A stretch of DNA of 39,409 nucleotides from Thermoplasmata archaeon (GTDB taxonomy: Archaea > Thermoplasmatota > Thermoplasmata > Lutacidiplasmatales > UBA184): contig JAKAWP010000009.1 in the NCBI GenBank assembly GCA_021816955.1, forward strand, positions 1-39,409. The letters run 5' to 3'. Made by a program: the position numbers and the translations under genes. This document shows, in pieces, positions 8,101 to 16,179 of the stretch. Each line of letters begins with the position of its first letter. The first letter of the stretch is position 1. Under the pieces are notes generated by a model. The model had not been told where the DNA came from and searched no databases. It saw nothing but the letters and a program-made list of their open reading frames with translations.

Positions 8101-8897
8101 GCCACCAGTTCCAAGAAGTACGACCAGTCCACGCCGCCGCCATACGCGTTGAACGTGATGCAGCCGTTCGCGCTCGTCATGGCCGCTGCCGGACAGTAGG
8201 TCGAGTCGTTGACCATCATCGACGTCAGCACGTTGCTCGGCGTGTTGTTGTACGGGAAGTGATACGCGTTGTCCCAGCTCGAGTTACCGAACGGCAAGAG
8301 CGCTTGCGTCTGGATCCAGCCCGGCTGCGAAGCGACACCGGGCAGGTCCGCAAACGACATCGTCCGCGCGAGCGAGAACATGACATCCGAGGGGTAGACG
8401 GGCCAGCTCGCCCCGGTGGACGGGTCGTAGAAGCGCGCGTGGGAGTTGATCACAAACGTCCAGTACTCGGGCAGCCCCGTCGACGGGTTGTTGACGATCA
8501 GGCTCTGGCCGTACTCGGCTTGGCAGCCCGGCCCGGGCACGCAGTTCGCGAGCACAGGCAGGAAGCTCGCCGCGCTGTTCCCGTCGTATTGAACAAGCGT
8601 TTGATAAGTATTCAGAATCGGCTCAAAGCTCACGGTATCGTAGGCGACCGACGGATCTTCGGTCGTCGCCCCACCGGGAGCAATCTCGTAGACATCCAAC
8701 GTTCCCGGGTGCGGCCCTCCGCCGGCACTCGCACTCGGTCCGGACGCCGTTGACACCGTCGACGTCGGCGCGGGAACGGCCGCCGGGCTCGCTGACAACG
8801 GGGAGAGGGGGGTCTGTCCCGCCACCGGCAACACCAAGCTCAAGCCGAACACCGCGATCACGGCGATCACCAACACCGCTACGCTTCGCTGCTGCAT
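5112..8897 (-). CDS. giant membrane-anchored solute-binding protein (SBP_bac_5 type) with five C-terminal repeats
   Basis: 1261 residues. A signal or membrane segment (about 4-28) is followed by a Ser/Pro/Thr-rich linker and a binding domain of the oligopeptide type (about 60-770). The opening FEPILNTYQTLVQYDG and the late GWAPDYPDPTDY (about 636) are typical of that family. After it come five repeats of about 80 residues, starting near 789, 872, 953, 1031 and 1110, with the pattern FxETGLxxGTxWSVTV, a TTG turn, NGTYxYTV and GYxAxPxSG. A single membrane helix near 1205-1224 and a basic, Pro/Thr-rich tail end the protein. It should bind peptides outside the cell, held off the membrane by a repeat stalk; with the start ATG 8897 both ends may insert in the membrane. 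No permease or ATPase gene is adjacent, so its transporter partner must be elsewhere. Confident for domain order, less for ligand. Confidence 0.88.
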   Translation of the reverse strand: MQQRSVAVLVIAVIAVFGLSLVLPVAGQTPLSPLSASPAAVPAPTSTVSTASGPSASAGGGPHPGTLDVYEIAPGGATTEDPSVAYDTVSFEPILNTYQTLVQYDGNSAASFLPVLANCVPGPGCQAEYGQSLIVNNPSTGLPEYWTFVINSHARFYDPSTGASWPVYPSDVMFSLARTMSFADLPGVASQPGWIQTQALLPFGNSSWDNAYHFPYNNTPSNVLTSMMVNDSTYCPAAAMTSANGCITFNAYGGGVDWSYFLELVADPLGAGIEPCGWFTYMGAGVPGFPGTHAANGDGPCLLPGNATSTTQSSFQAAVAAMSPTYWDSFQLLALNTPAIQPSVQFKLVGSGPYYTAYISKAVGYVLKANPAYAQPNCAGVPNCEPAPGSYPSTVNVYWEPNDQVGIQEYTAGQADFAGILQTDTSILLQLQQEGKIGIYTAPSLSIFFLPFDLMFNVTAEKAIDPVGKANIPSTFFANNGLRNFLTRAWPYTTINQTINTIDGVNYGFNTGGPIPKFMGNYYPYNVSFPNTDPVANPNVNGSAGWWWAQATTKGSPYYDPQLANCTSASPCYFPVIGQQGATSLDEMLSLYDAEIKNLTGGALQPYSFDLTFTQLVVDSLASSPGNSPLPYYNLGWAPDYPDPTDYMVPMAAPNATYTYGDAVYQALAAPQYNQVSVCGHAAVQSYANLLYWAHQTAIANACQGIAYQVSQYWQSVTGSLPVGYQRTLNFNLIEHILNNLALYVWYEQANVVGSYAPWINPSTINTNPMIGGGGDQPWYAIGYASNVQTVYFNETGLRSGTTWSVTVAGQTYPTTGVSLAVPLSNGAYNYTVSFVTGYGASPASGRITVNVTSSTTQTVAITYTPFPSQTYAVTFTQVGVISGTPWSVTVVNVGSFTTTGPSVTFGVPAGTYSYVPGVVGGYKTPAAGTVSVSSGPAAVTLTYASSLYKTYAVTFTATGTLGTVWSVNVSGLTYSTTGSSLVFFEQNGTFSYIVSATPGMVATPSHGTFKVNGAALAQPVAFTLSAGFYTVTFTETGLPAGTTWQVTLGVTTLSTSGTTLIFTEANGTYPFTVGAISGFLASPASGSLTVSGSAQSQTVTFTSLIVTYTVTFVARGLSSGQTWSVTVSGAGTAPISGIAKGNAWINFTLANGVYVWTTAGPSGMYATPSGGTITVSGSSMTAATVAWSSTSTTTSASSTYLSPLAYGLIGLFAVLFLVFLATTISARRRRPPAAPTSWNPDSTTTPSETAPKTGGGPGGT
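5340..6535 (-). repeat. five protein-level repeats (about 240 bp each)
   Basis: They lie in the 3' third of the binding-protein gene. Each unit begins with a beta strand of the form (A/T)VTFxxxG, continues GTxWSVTV, and ends PxSGxxTV. Units 1 and 4 are closest to the consensus; units 2 and 3 have lost ETGL, and unit 5 has a longer middle. The units have diverged, so they are old duplications rather than recent ones. I infer a beta-sandwich stalk. Confidence 0.75.
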
Positions 8898-8913
8898 CCT
8901 ACTAAACCCCTTG

Positions 8914-8931
8914 ACGGGTCTTCCAACCCGT
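8914..8931 (-). promoter_or_regulatory. 6-bp dyad near the predicted transcription start of the binding-protein gene
   Basis: ACGGGT, a 6-nt spacer, ACCCGT. It lies 17-34 nt upstream of the ATG at 8897 and 24-51 nt downstream of the TATA box, so it covers the start of the leader. It could be a repressor operator or a hairpin in the leader RNA. Which protein would bind cannot be told. Confidence 0.45.
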
Positions 8932-8954
8932 GTCACATCCCCACAGGGGACCCG

Positions 8955-8965
8955 AATATATACTT
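8955..8965 (-). promoter_or_regulatory. strong TATA box of the binding-protein gene
   Basis: On the minus strand it reads AAGTATATATT, the best TATA box in the window. It is 58-68 nt upstream of the ATG, which implies a leader of about 30-35 nt. An AAGGGG stretch about 12 nt before the ATG may act as a ribosome binding site. The strength of the box suggests high expression. Confidence 0.7.
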
Positions 8966-9144
8966 TGAGGCAAAAGATTGTCGTGAGGCGGATGCGAAAA
9001 CGCTTGGCCCGACCTTCGCGCGGTACGAGCTCCCGGCGAAGCACGCGGAACCGGCCGCGGCAGGATCAGGGAACGGGGCGCGAGCCAAGCCGCGTCGGAC
9101 CCCTCGAACCAGAGGCGGCGCCCCCGCCTTTCCCCGACCGGAAA

Positions 9145-9153
9145 CGTATTTCT
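9145..9153 (+). promoter_or_regulatory. TATA-like box of the small membrane protein gene
   Basis: CGTATTTCT is centred about 23 bp before the ATG at 9172, at leaderless spacing. The 274-bp region between the two divergent genes holds nothing else that I can identify. Confidence 0.45.
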
Positions 9154-9171
9154 CTCGCTCCCACCCTTAGG

Positions 9172-9900
9172 ATGCTCACCGTGAGGACCGGATTGCTCGT
9201 CGTCGGCATCGCGCTCGCCGTGGTCGGGAGCGGCGCCGTCATCTCGCTGTTTGACCTGCCGAGCGCCGCCGCCTCGACCAACATCAATCGGGTCGCCGGC
9301 GAGCGAGTGACCGTGACGTCCGGCGCCGCCGGCTTTTCGCCCCCGATCGTCTTTCCCTCCGCCGTCGCGACGGCGGTGTCGATCAGTTGGAACAGCGATC
9401 GGCCGATCCAGCAGGTCGATCTGTACGCGGGTGGGCCCTGCTCGTGGAATGCCACGCACCTCTGCCCGCAAACGAACGCCCCGCTCGGCGAGTGGATCGC
9501 CTCGGACGCCGGAAGCTGGTCGACCTCCGCGCCGCCGTCGTCGGCGTACTTTCTATTTCTCGAGTTAACGAGCCCCCCCGGCACGGCCGAGCGGCTTCGG
9601 CCGGTGAACGCTACTGAAACGGCAAGTGTGGTGTGGGGAGGCACCCAAACCACAGTGGTGACGAGCCCGGTCGGTCCGCTCGAGTGGAGCACCATCTTGA
9701 TGGCGGGAACGGCCCTGGCCGGCATCGGAGCGGTCGCGGCGTTTCTCGGGTTGTTCTTGCGCGCGGGAGTGTGGGCGCGCCGGGGCCCAGAGTTCGACCG
9801 CGCACTGGACGCCCCGTGGGACGAAGAATCGAACGGCCCCCCTCTCGAGCCCGAGGAGCTCGACGGAGGGGACCCAGGAAATCGCGAACTCGATCGGTGA
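9172..9900 (+). CDS. predicted surface protein with N- and C-terminal membrane helices
   Basis: 242 residues, family not recognised. A hydrophobic N-terminal segment (about 5-26) is a signal peptide or anchor. A predicted extracellular beta-rich domain of about 130 residues follows; it contains a close cysteine pair (GGPCSWNATHLCPQ) that could form a disulphide, and N-x-S/T sequons. A second membrane helix (about 168-192) is followed by a short acidic cytoplasmic tail rich in Glu, Asp and Pro. The topology places the middle domain outside the cell. The start ATG 9172 fits the TATA-like box. It is divergent from the giant binding protein and could work with it at the surface, but that rests on position only. 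Confidence 0.75.
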   Translation: MLTVRTGLLVVGIALAVVGSGAVISLFDLPSAAASTNINRVAGERVTVTSGAAGFSPPIVFPSAVATAVSISWNSDRPIQQVDLYAGGPCSWNATHLCPQTNAPLGEWIASDAGSWSTSAPPSSAYFLFLELTSPPGTAERLRPVNATETASVVWGGTQTTVVTSPVGPLEWSTILMAGTALAGIGAVAAFLGLFLRAGVWARRGPEFDRALDAPWDEESNGPPLEPEELDGGDPGNRELDR

Positions 9901-9915
9901 GCCGCCCCCGCCGGA

Positions 9916-11679
9916 TCAGCGCGCCCAGAACGGATCGGTCCGCCGGTGCCGCTCGATCGTCTCTTCGACGAGCGCGCGTTCGGCCGGGCTCAACGGTTCG
10001 TCGCGGAGCCGACGCACCGCGGCTTCGGTCAGGTGAACGACCAAGACGTCGCCTTCCTTGAGATTCCGGCCGATCACGGCCCCGTCGATCGCGGCCGCCA
10101 CCTCGCTGCCGGCCGGGGCTTCCGATAGGGCTTCCTCCTGCCGCCGCAGGCTCTTCACCACCCCAACTTCGGTCCCGTCCGGCTTTTCGAGCCGGACGCC
10201 GGTGCGCAGCGTTCCGGCGAGCACCTTCACCCCGACGATGGCCGGCTTAGACGCCCGGAAGACGAATCCGCGGAGGATTTCGACCCGGGCCGGTGCGGTG
10301 ACGGCCTGCCGGCGCTCGGCCCGAATCTCCGCCGCGCGCTGCTCCTGCCACGCTCGGAACTCTTCCAATATCTTGTACATCACGTCGCCGCGAAAGAGCC
10401 GGACGGAGGCGCCGTCCGCCGTCGCCTCGGCGTCGGGGAGGATCGGAACGTTGAAGGCGAGCACGGCCCGGTGGGTCGGCTCCTTCACGGTCGCCATCCG
10501 CAGCACCGTCGACCGGCCGACCGGTCCCACGCCGGCCTCGTGGATCGGGACATTCGCCTCCCGGCACTCGAACGCGAGCGCCTCGAGCCCGCCGAGCGTG
10601 TCTGCGAAGACCGCGACGCCGCTCGGCGCGATCTCCGCGATCGACGCCCGGTCGCGGGCGAGCTCCTCCCGAACCTCGGCTTCCTCGTGGGGGTTCCGCA
10701 CGACCTTGAGGAGCCCGCCGGGCATCGCCTCCTCGATCCCGGGAGCGGACAGGTAGACGCCGGCGGCCGCCGTCGCTCGGTCGACGCTCTGGAGCCGCCC
10801 GACGCGCGCGCCGCGCGCCGCGGCGAGCGGCCCGGGGCGGTAGATCGCCCGAATCCGACTCGCGAACGGTTCGACGCGTCCCGTCGCGACGATCGCGTCG
10901 CCGACGCAAAGCGAGCCGCGGTACACGATGACCTGTCCGACCGGGCCGACGCCCTTTTCATCGCTGCGCTCGAGGATCGTCGCTTCCCCGGGAACGTCCT
11001 TCTGGGTCAGCTCCTCGGAAAGGAACCGCTGGGCGAGCCCGACGAGGAGGGCGAGGAGCTCGGCGATCCCGACGCCGTGTCGGGCCGAGACCGGTACGAT
11101 GCCGACGTTGCGCGTGAAGTCGCTCACGCGGTCGAATCGTTCGGCCGAGAAGCCGAGCTCGTGGAGCGCCTCGGCGGTCGCGTACACCCGTTCGTCGACG
11201 GCCCGCGGGAACTCGCCCGTCCCCTTCGACAATAGCTCCGCCAGCCGGACGGGGCCGGTCGGGCGACGGTAGGCCGGCAACAGATCGATCTTGGTCAGGG
11301 CGACGGCGAACGGGGTCTTTTCGTGGCGGAGGATCTGGATCGATTCGCGCGTCTGGGGCATCGCCCCCTCCTTGGCGTCGATCACGACGACCGCGAGGTC
11401 GGCGAGCGCGCCCCCTCGCCGCCGGAGCGTTTCGAACGAGCGGTGGCCCGGCGTGTCGACGAACAATAGGCCGGGGAGGCGGAACCGTTCGGTCGCTAGG
11501 AGGCCCGCGCAGAGCTTCCGGACGGTATCCCCCGGTAGTTCGAAAGCTCCGATGTGCTGGGTGATTCCCCCGGCCTCGCGCGCGGCGCGCGCGGCGCCCG
11601 TGATCCGGTCGAGGAGCGTCGTCTTGCCGTGGTCGACGTGACCGAGCAGAGAGACGATCGGCTGGCGGAGTTCGGTCAC
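9916..11679 (-). CDS. infB: translation initiation factor aIF5B (IF-2 family GTPase)
   Basis: 587 residues, the normal archaeal length. GTPase motifs are in order: G1 GHVDHGKTT near the N-terminus, G2 around GGITQHIG, G3 DTPGH, G4 TKID and G5 SARHG, followed by the beta-barrel domain II, domain III and the C-terminal barrel. Known role: joining ribosomal subunits and placing initiator tRNA. The frame could start at a TTG at 11751, but that would overlap the upstream gene by 47 bp. GTG 11679 gives VTELRQPIVSLLGHVDHG, the usual archaeal N-terminus, 25 bp after the upstream stop. It is the last gene of a ten-gene minus-strand run and directly follows the phosphodiesterase gene. Confidence 0.95.
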   Translation of the reverse strand: MTELRQPIVSLLGHVDHGKTTLLDRITGAARAAREAGGITQHIGAFELPGDTVRKLCAGLLATERFRLPGLLFVDTPGHRSFETLRRRGGALADLAVVVIDAKEGAMPQTRESIQILRHEKTPFAVALTKIDLLPAYRRPTGPVRLAELLSKGTGEFPRAVDERVYATAEALHELGFSAERFDRVSDFTRNVGIVPVSARHGVGIAELLALLVGLAQRFLSEELTQKDVPGEATILERSDEKGVGPVGQVIVYRGSLCVGDAIVATGRVEPFASRIRAIYRPGPLAAARGARVGRLQSVDRATAAAGVYLSAPGIEEAMPGGLLKVVRNPHEEAEVREELARDRASIAEIAPSGVAVFADTLGGLEALAFECREANVPIHEAGVGPVGRSTVLRMATVKEPTHRAVLAFNVPILPDAEATADGASVRLFRGDVMYKILEEFRAWQEQRAAEIRAERRQAVTAPARVEILRGFVFRASKPAIVGVKVLAGTLRTGVRLEKPDGTEVGVVKSLRRQEEALSEAPAGSEVAAAIDGAVIGRNLKEGDVLVVHLTEAAVRRLRDEPLSPAERALVEETIERHRRTDPFWAR

Positions 11680-11704
11680 GGGGCGGACGAGCCGGACCGC
11701 CGAC

Positions 11705-13000
11705 TTAGGCTTGGCGCCGGTTCGAGCGGAAGGCGGCGAGCGGCCCGGCAATCAGTGGAACGGTCAGTTCCGCCTCCGTGAGGCTTCCGTGAGCGCTTCG
11801 GAGGGGACGGGAGGGCGGGGGAAGGGACGGCGAGCGATCGACGAGGCCGTGCGGCACGGGGACGAACGCGACGAGGTCGCCCACGCGGGTATCGAGCAGC
11901 GCCGGGTCGCCGCCCGGGCCGAACAGTCCCGCCGCCCCGACGGAGTCCACCGGGCGCACGAGGGAGCCGGCCGGTAACCGATCCGAAAGGGCCGCGACCA
12001 GATCGGCCCGATGGCCCGGGCGCGCGCGGAAGAACCCGACGCGACGGTCCCCCGCGAGCGGCCGGGCCATCCAACGGCGGACGGTGGGGATGGTCGCGAC
12101 GTTCAGCTGGGCGGCCGGATCGAGCGGCACCAGGCCGTGGTCGCCGGTGATCACCAACTGGACGGTGCGGGCCCGCCTCCGATCGACGTGGGTGGCCACG
12201 TATCCGACGAGGGACGCCAGCCGGTCGAGTTCCAGCCGAACGAGCGCGGCTTGCGTCCCCCACAGGTGGCGCACGGTGTCGAGTTCGTCCCAGTACGTCC
12301 AGACGACCTCGGGCGGAGTCGGCCGGTTCAACAGACGAACGAGCCGCGCTGCCCAGTCGACCGCGCCCGAGTACGGGACGTACTCCGCCCCGTCGTACAG
12401 CAGCCGCGTGAACCCCGTATCTCGGAACCGGTCCCGGGAAAGAGCGACCGCCGGCACTCCGCGTCGAAAGATCGTCGGCCGCACGCTCACGTGCGTCGGG
12501 TTCCAGCCCGGCCCGTCAACGCGGCGCGGGCGATCGACCCCGACCGTCGTGTGGGTGAGCAGGTCGATGACGCGGCGGAACCGCGGCAGGTAGATCCGGT
12601 GGCCGACGACCCCGTGCTGGCTGGGAGCCGCCCCGGTCGACAAACTGACGAGCGCGGAGGCGGTGGACGACGGGAAAACGGTGTCGATCGGTTGCGCGGC
12701 CGCCCTCCAGCGAGCCGCGGCGGGCGACTTCCCTCGCGCCCACAACGACAGCGCGTCCCAGCCGAACCCATCGATCAGCGCGATCACGATCGGGCCGTTC
12801 GCGCGCCGGCCGCCGAATGGATCGAGCCGCGGAGCGAGCGACGGGAGCGGCGCGACGTCGTCGGCCAGCTCGCGCCCCGTCGCGTGGACGACGGAATGGG
12901 AGAGGTTCGGAAGCGACGCGCCGTCGTACCGGGGCTGATACAGCTCGTCGGAGCCGCACCGGCCGAAGCGGCGTCGCTCGGTCGGTCGACTCGACGGCAC
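11705..13000 (-). CDS. type I phosphodiesterase / nucleotide pyrophosphatase family protein (alkaline phosphatase superfamily)
   Basis: About 431 residues. Metal-site motifs of the superfamily are visible: IVIALIDGFGWDAL (first Asp), VFPSSTASALVSLSTG with the conserved Thr nucleophile region, TYWDELDTVRHLWG (Asp/His) and LVITGDHGLVPLD (Asp-His). Members cleave phosphodiester or phosphoanhydride bonds; the substrate here is unknown. No signal peptide is seen, so it is probably cytoplasmic. The start is uncertain: GTG 13000 is chosen, GTG 13009 is equally possible, and the recognisable N-terminus (YQPRYDGASLPNL) begins about 25 residues later. The much longer open frame upstream is the shadow of dinB. 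It lies between dinB and infB in the same orientation. Confidence 0.85.
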   Translation of the reverse strand: MPSSRPTERRRFGRCGSDELYQPRYDGASLPNLSHSVVHATGRELADDVAPLPSLAPRLDPFGGRRANGPIVIALIDGFGWDALSLWARGKSPAAARWRAAAQPIDTVFPSSTASALVSLSTGAAPSQHGVVGHRIYLPRFRRVIDLLTHTTVGVDRPRRVDGPGWNPTHVSVRPTIFRRGVPAVALSRDRFRDTGFTRLLYDGAEYVPYSGAVDWAARLVRLLNRPTPPEVVWTYWDELDTVRHLWGTQAALVRLELDRLASLVGYVATHVDRRRARTVQLVITGDHGLVPLDPAAQLNVATIPTVRRWMARPLAGDRRVGFFRARPGHRADLVAALSDRLPAGSLVRPVDSVGAAGLFGPGGDPALLDTRVGDLVAFVPVPHGLVDRSPSLPPPSRPLRSAHGSLTEAELTVPLIAGPLAAFRSNRRQA

Positions 13001-13086
13001 GCTCCTCACGCCCTGCTTCCGAACGGCGCCGAGAGGTCGGGGTTCATCTTCCTTTCGTTCTCGACCGGAGCCGACGGGCGGTCGAG

Positions 13087-14178
13087 CTACGGCGCCTTCC
13101 CGTCGAGCGTCCGCTGTCCCGGGCGTCGGCGCCGCAGCGATTCCGCCCGGACGGAGATCGTCCGCACCCGGCGACGCTGTCCCGGAGGACCCTCGGTCCA
13201 CAGCCGCTGGGCCAGCCGGCCGGCTTCGTGCGCCAAGGTCGCGGTTCCGTCGGCCGCGGCGGGCAGGGTATGGCGGCGCGACGTCTGGGAAAAGTCCGCC
13301 CAAGTGAACTGCACCGCCACCGTCCCGAACTGCCAACCGTCCGAGCGCAGCTCGCGCGCGAGGCGGGTGGCGAGCTCGGTCGCGTGGGCGACGACCTCGG
13401 CGCTCTCCGTTTGATCTTGGTCGAAGGTGCGATCGACCGATCGGGAACGGGGGGCCGACGGGTCCGGCGCCGGGGCTTCGGGCATCGGGCGGCCCAAGGC
13501 GAGTTGGCGCAATGCTCGAGAACCACTTCCGACGATTCGCCGCAGCGCGATCGGGTCGCACCGGGCGATGTCGGCGATCGTCCGGCAGCCGATCGCGCGG
13601 AGGGCCGCCTCGGTCTTCGGACCGATCCCGGGGATCGCGCGGACGGAGAGCGGCGCCAAGAACGACCGAATCTCCTCGGGCGGCACGACCCGGATCCCGC
13701 CGGGCTTCGCCTGGTCGCTCGCGATCTTGGCGACGACCGGATCCGGCGCGGCCCCGATCGAGCACGAGAGGCCGAGCTCGTCGCGGATCGCGCGCTGGAT
13801 CGTCTGGGCGACGTCACGGACCTCCTCGGGCGAGGAGCGATCGATCGCGAGGCTCCCTTCGTCGATCCCCCGGGGTTGGAACCGCTCGTCAAAGCGTCGG
13901 ACCACGCCGTGCCACTCGCGAGCGGTCGCTTCGTACCACGCGAAATCCGGAGGCAGCCAGATCGCCTCCGGCGCCCGACGGGCCGCTTCTTCCGCGGGCA
14001 TCGCGCTGTGGACGCCGAACGCCCGGGCCTCGTAGCTCGCGCTCAACACCACGCCTCGAAAGACGCCGAGGTGCGGGGGCGGACCAACGATCACCGCCTT
14101 CCCGACCAGTTCCGGACGCCGGCGTCGCTCGCAGGCGACGTAGTAGGCGTCCATATCGACGTAGACGACCCAGCGCAT
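13087..14178 (-). CDS. dinB: DNA polymerase IV (Y-family translesion polymerase)
   Basis: 363 residues, close to Dpo4 (352). Catalytic carboxylates are in VYVDMDAYYVACE (first Asp, with a Tyr at the steric gate) and in GIDEGSLAID (Asp-Glu). The palm and fingers are followed by a helix-hairpin-helix (IPGIGPKTEAALRAIG) and a little-finger domain (RSVDRTFDQDQ to the end). Known role: bypass of damaged bases. The C-terminus RPGQRTLDGKAP contains a possible QxxLxxF-type PCNA-binding peptide remnant, but it is imperfect. ATG 14178 is preferred to a TTG at 14199 because homology begins at MRWVVYVDMD. It stands between galT and the phosphodiesterase gene, 127 bp after the galT stop. Confidence 0.94.
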   Translation of the reverse strand: MRWVVYVDMDAYYVACERRRRPELVGKAVIVGPPPHLGVFRGVVLSASYEARAFGVHSAMPAEEAARRAPEAIWLPPDFAWYEATAREWHGVVRRFDERFQPRGIDEGSLAIDRSSPEEVRDVAQTIQRAIRDELGLSCSIGAAPDPVVAKIASDQAKPGGIRVVPPEEIRSFLAPLSVRAIPGIGPKTEAALRAIGCRTIADIARCDPIALRRIVGSGSRALRQLALGRPMPEAPAPDPSAPRSRSVDRTFDQDQTESAEVVAHATELATRLARELRSDGWQFGTVAVQFTWADFSQTSRRHTLPAAADGTATLAHEAGRLAQRLWTEGPPGQRRRVRTISVRAESLRRRRPGQRTLDGKAP

Positions 14179-14305
14179 CGGCCCCACCGTGGACGCCAAA
14201 GGACGGTGGTTCGTCCGCTTCTCCCTTTGGGCGGCGGGACGCGGGCCTCCGCGGCCCGATCGCCGACCGACCGCGCCGTCCGTTCCGAGTCGATCCGGCC
14301 GACCG

Positions 14306-15379
14306 TCAGCGGGCGAATCCGCCGCGCAGGCGATCGGCGATCGCCCGGGGTTCGAGCGTCCGCACGGCCACCCGGCTCGAGAGCTCGAAGCCGTCCGGAT
14401 CGGGCGCGCGACTCACGGCCTCGGCGTGCCAGTGGAACGCTCGGTTCGCGGGTGTTCCCGCCGGCAAGGAGTGGATCCAGAAGTTCGTCGACCCGGTGGG
14501 GTCGCTCCGTTCGAGCGAAGGGAGGACGGCGCGAACCACCGCGGCCAAGTCGCGAAGTTCCGACGACGTCGCTTCCGTGAACGACGGGGCGTGGGTCGAC
14601 GGGACCAGCCGTACGGAGAAGCCCCCCGTACCGGCGCCGGGGACGTACGCCGTGATCCCGCCCCGACGGACGACCACGGAACGTCGCCGCTCGGCGAGAC
14701 GGACGTCCGCTTCGAGCGCGCACGTCCGGCGGCGACCGGCTCGCAAGCCCGGGCGGGCGCGCGCGAGTTCAGCGGCGAGCGTGGGAAAGACGAACGGCGC
14801 CGCCACGAGCTGAGCGTGGGGATGGGCCAGGCTCCCTCCCGAGCGCGGACCTTGATTGCGAAACAGCAGCGCCGAGCCCCGAGGAAACCGCGACTCGGCC
14901 GCGACGAGGCGGCGCTGGTAGAACTCGAGGAGCGCGGCGATTTCCCGGACCGGTCGGACGCCGATCGGCCGGTCGTGGCGGGGCGTCTCGACGATCACTT
15001 CGTGGTGGCCGACCGCCCTCGCTCCGGCCGGGGGAACGGGGAGTCGGGCCGAAGACGCCCGCGGACCGGTCCCTCGGTCGCTCTTGGTCGTCGCCCCGTT
15101 CCGCGTCGGCTCAAACGTCGGAAACCGGTTGCGGAACGCGCGGAACCGCCAGCCGACCCCGTTCGGCTCGGACGATCGCGCCCGCACGACGTCGAGCTCG
15201 GGGGGCGTCCGCGCTTCGTGACCTTCGCAAAACGGGCAGTCGGGTGGACGCCGGACCGACCCGGCCGGTCGAGGCCGGCCGAGGCCGTACTCCTCGGGGC
15301 GCGCGGCCCGTAACGGCGCGACGATCGACCACGCCCCCGTGACGGGGTCGCACTGCCACGTCGGGAGAGCGCCGCGCAC
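14306..15379 (-). CDS. galT: galactose-1-phosphate uridylyltransferase (HIT superfamily)
   Basis: 357 residues. It swaps UMP between UDP-glucose and galactose-1-phosphate, or a related nucleotidyl transfer. Visible are the N-terminal CDPVTGAWSIVAP, the zinc pair CPFC in CPFCEGHE, the active-site HPHAQ (the middle His becomes uridylylated) and the second His pair in FHWHAEAVSR. The length fits the family. GTG 15379 is chosen; no ATG is available and homology begins within ten residues of it. It follows the kaiC-like gene by 74 bp. The product would supply UDP-sugars for the glycosyltransferases in this window, although the actual sugar may differ because several archaeal GalT homologues are uncharacterised. 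Confidence 0.9.
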   Translation of the reverse strand: MRGALPTWQCDPVTGAWSIVAPLRAARPEEYGLGRPRPAGSVRRPPDCPFCEGHEARTPPELDVVRARSSEPNGVGWRFRAFRNRFPTFEPTRNGATTKSDRGTGPRASSARLPVPPAGARAVGHHEVIVETPRHDRPIGVRPVREIAALLEFYQRRLVAAESRFPRGSALLFRNQGPRSGGSLAHPHAQLVAAPFVFPTLAAELARARPGLRAGRRRTCALEADVRLAERRRSVVVRRGGITAYVPGAGTGGFSVRLVPSTHAPSFTEATSSELRDLAAVVRAVLPSLERSDPTGSTNFWIHSLPAGTPANRAFHWHAEAVSRAPDPDGFELSSRVAVRTLEPRAIADRLRGGFAR

Positions 15380-15453
15380 GGTCGGGACCGTCGGGGGCGG
15401 AGAGAGGACGGCCAGATGAAGCGAGCGGCCCGCCGAACGATCGGGGCCCCGGC

Positions 15454-16179
15454 TCAGCGCGCGGAGAAATCGACGGCGCGAGCGTTGACGACGAGGCCGT
15501 TCGGCCCCAACGTGTACGGCTGCACCGTCCGCGCATGGGCCGTTCGTCGCATCTTGAGGACGCGCAGGACGAGCGAGACCGACGGGCCGTCCGGCGAGCG
15601 CTGGTAGCCGAGCAGGATCACCCCGTCGGCGACGTACTCCGAGAGGCCGTCGCGGCTGACCTCCGGGTGGATCGGGTCGGCCTCGGCGGTGAAGAGCGCG
15701 GTCGTGCCCGCCGCGCGGCACGCGTTCGCGAGCGCGAACAGCGTGGCGCGCCGGCCCGGCTCGTTGTCGCTCAGCATGTTGAGCAGGCTCACCGAGTCGA
15801 CGACGAGGCGCCGGACGTGGCCCGCGGCCAGCTCGTCGCGGAACGATGCGCGCAGCCGCTCGAGGCTGCTCTTCGTCTCCCGCGGATCGAGCCGGATCAG
15901 CTCGACGGTCCGGTCCGCGAGCCCGGGCTCGAGGGCGAGCCCGAGCGAGCGCGCGGTGGCCCGCAGCGCGTCGGGTTCCTCGTCGAGCGACAGGTAGATC
16001 CCCTTTTCCCGGCGCGCGAGACCCGCGACCAAGAACTGGAGGGCGAGCGTCGTCTTTCCGGTGCCGGGGAGCCCGGTGACGAGCACGAGGTGACCGGCCG
16101 GGATCCCGCCGCCCAGCATCTCGTCCAGGCCCGCGACGCCGGTTGACAGGCGCTCGTCGGTCGGCTCAGATGCGCTCAT
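15454..16179 (-). CDS. KaiC-like / RadA-superfamily ATPase, intact
   Basis: 241 residues, a single KaiC domain (the archaeal GvpD/RAD55-like group). Visible are TGVAGLDEMLGGGIPAGH at the N-terminus, Walker A GLPGTGKT at 36-43, an EE pair in LSLDEEPDAL and Walker B RRLVVDS. Such single-domain proteins are common in archaea and are thought to be regulatory ATPases; a partner or substrate is not known. Its ATG start overlaps the stop of the upstream degenerate KaiC-like gene by 14 bp, so the two are surely translated from one message, probably as partners. Confidence 0.88.
   Translation of the reverse strand: MSASEPTDERLSTGVAGLDEMLGGGIPAGHLVLVTGLPGTGKTTLALQFLVAGLARREKGIYLSLDEEPDALRATARSLGLALEPGLADRTVELIRLDPRETKSSLERLRASFRDELAAGHVRRLVVDSVSLLNMLSDNEPGRRATLFALANACRAAGTTALFTAEADPIHPEVSRDGLSEYVADGVILLGYQRSPDGPSVSLVLRVLKMRRTAHARTVQPYTLGPNGLVVNARAVDFSAR

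Noticed and set aside
11705-13765. A 686-codon open frame continuing upstream of the phosphodiesterase gene
   Set aside because: Its first 250 codons overlap dinB in another frame and are Arg/Gly/Pro-rich without motifs; this is a high-GC shadow.
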